Below the pieces are notes generated by a model. That model saw only the letters and a program-made list of their open reading frames with translations, did not search any database and had not been told where the DNA came from. Of a DNA stretch of 23,094 nucleotides, positions 23,046 through 23,094 are shown one piece after another. Source of the stretch: Ruminococcus sp. UBA7158 (GTDB taxonomy: Bacteria; Bacillota; Clostridia; Oscillospirales; Ruminococcaceae); the NCBI GenBank assembly GCA_002491605.1, contig DKWG01000031.1, forward strand, positions 1 through 23,094. The letters are read 5' to 3'. How positions within the stretch are numbered: position 1 is the first letter of the stretch; every line of letters starts with the position of its first letter. The position numbers and the translations under genes were made by a program.

Positions 23046-23094
23046 ACAGAGATTTTCTTAAAAAATTTGCTTTTTTCTGCGTTATCAATAGATA
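23032..23094. repeat. Inverted repeat made of two TATC-N4-GATA dyads
   Basis: TATCTATTGATAAC (23032-23045) and GTTATCAATAGATA (23081-23094) are perfect reverse complements, and the pairing extends inwards with one mismatch and a G-T pair. Each arm is itself a dyad, TATC-N4-GATA. It could be paired operators for a phage-type repressor, the hairpin of a terminator, or one end of a mobile element cut by the window edge. The repeat may continue past the last base. Confidence 0.65.

Noticed and set aside
22876..23061. Functional stop-codon read-through after the 22453-22875 gene
   Set aside because: A 61-codon open stretch is not rare enough by chance, and it overlaps the promoter and operator-like arms at the window end. 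It was kept only as a low-interest observation.
1..23094. tRNA, rRNA, tmRNA or complete mobile elements
   Set aside because: I saw no cloverleaf, rRNA segment, transposase or integrase. The only mobile-element hint is the inverted repeat at the right edge.

Overview
The window looks like a chromosomal segment of an endospore-forming Clostridia-class Firmicute, most like the Oscillospirales/Ruminococcaceae. This rests on gene content (SpoIIR, CwlD, AddAB, RecD2, ClpC, RadA), strong AGGAGG-type ribosome binding sites, A+T-rich intergenic regions with sigma-A promoters, and moderate G+C in the genes. Nothing in the sequence fixes the species. No rRNA, tRNA, CRISPR array or insertion sequence was seen.

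Layout. 1-2884 (+): an envelope-polysaccharide nucleotide-sugar dehydratase and a ComF-type phosphoribosyltransferase, apparently one transcript from a good promoter at 20-48. 3081-3824 (+): a stand-alone histidine-kinase-like ATPase with no visible phosphoacceptor histidine. 3958-4488 (-): an unknown four-helix membrane protein. 4824-4982 (-): a 52-residue Cys/Gly/Asn-rich membrane miniprotein that is easy to miss, because a longer meaningless reading frame lies antisense to it. 5419-7758 (+): clpC behind a promoter embedded in a large palindrome. 7831-9960 (-): cwlD then radA, with a sigma-E-like promoter before cwlD. 10049-10633 (-): a second unknown membrane protein. 10835-11005 (+): a 56-residue charged small protein.

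11178-22425 (+) is a tightly packed block, probably one operon from a promoter at 11069-11097: a one-helix membrane protein, the helicase RecD2, an MreB-family actin homologue, SpoIIR, and the helicase-nuclease subunits AddB and AddA. It joins double-strand-break processing with a cell-shape protein and the sporulation signal that switches on sigma-E. cwlD and radA just upstream fit the same theme: spore cortex maturation and recombination.

22438-23094 looks like the edge of a different region: a small unknown protein, then a promoter whose -10 lies in one of two inverted copies of a TATC-N4-GATA dyad at the window end.

Most of the window is ordinary core genome. I found no convincing wholly new multi-gene system. 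The points most worth a second look are the Cys-rich miniprotein, the palindrome over the clpC promoter, the ClpC without a recognisable UVR middle domain, the His-less kinase-like ATPase, the AddB with a degenerate Walker A, and the duplicated operator-like dyads at the right end.
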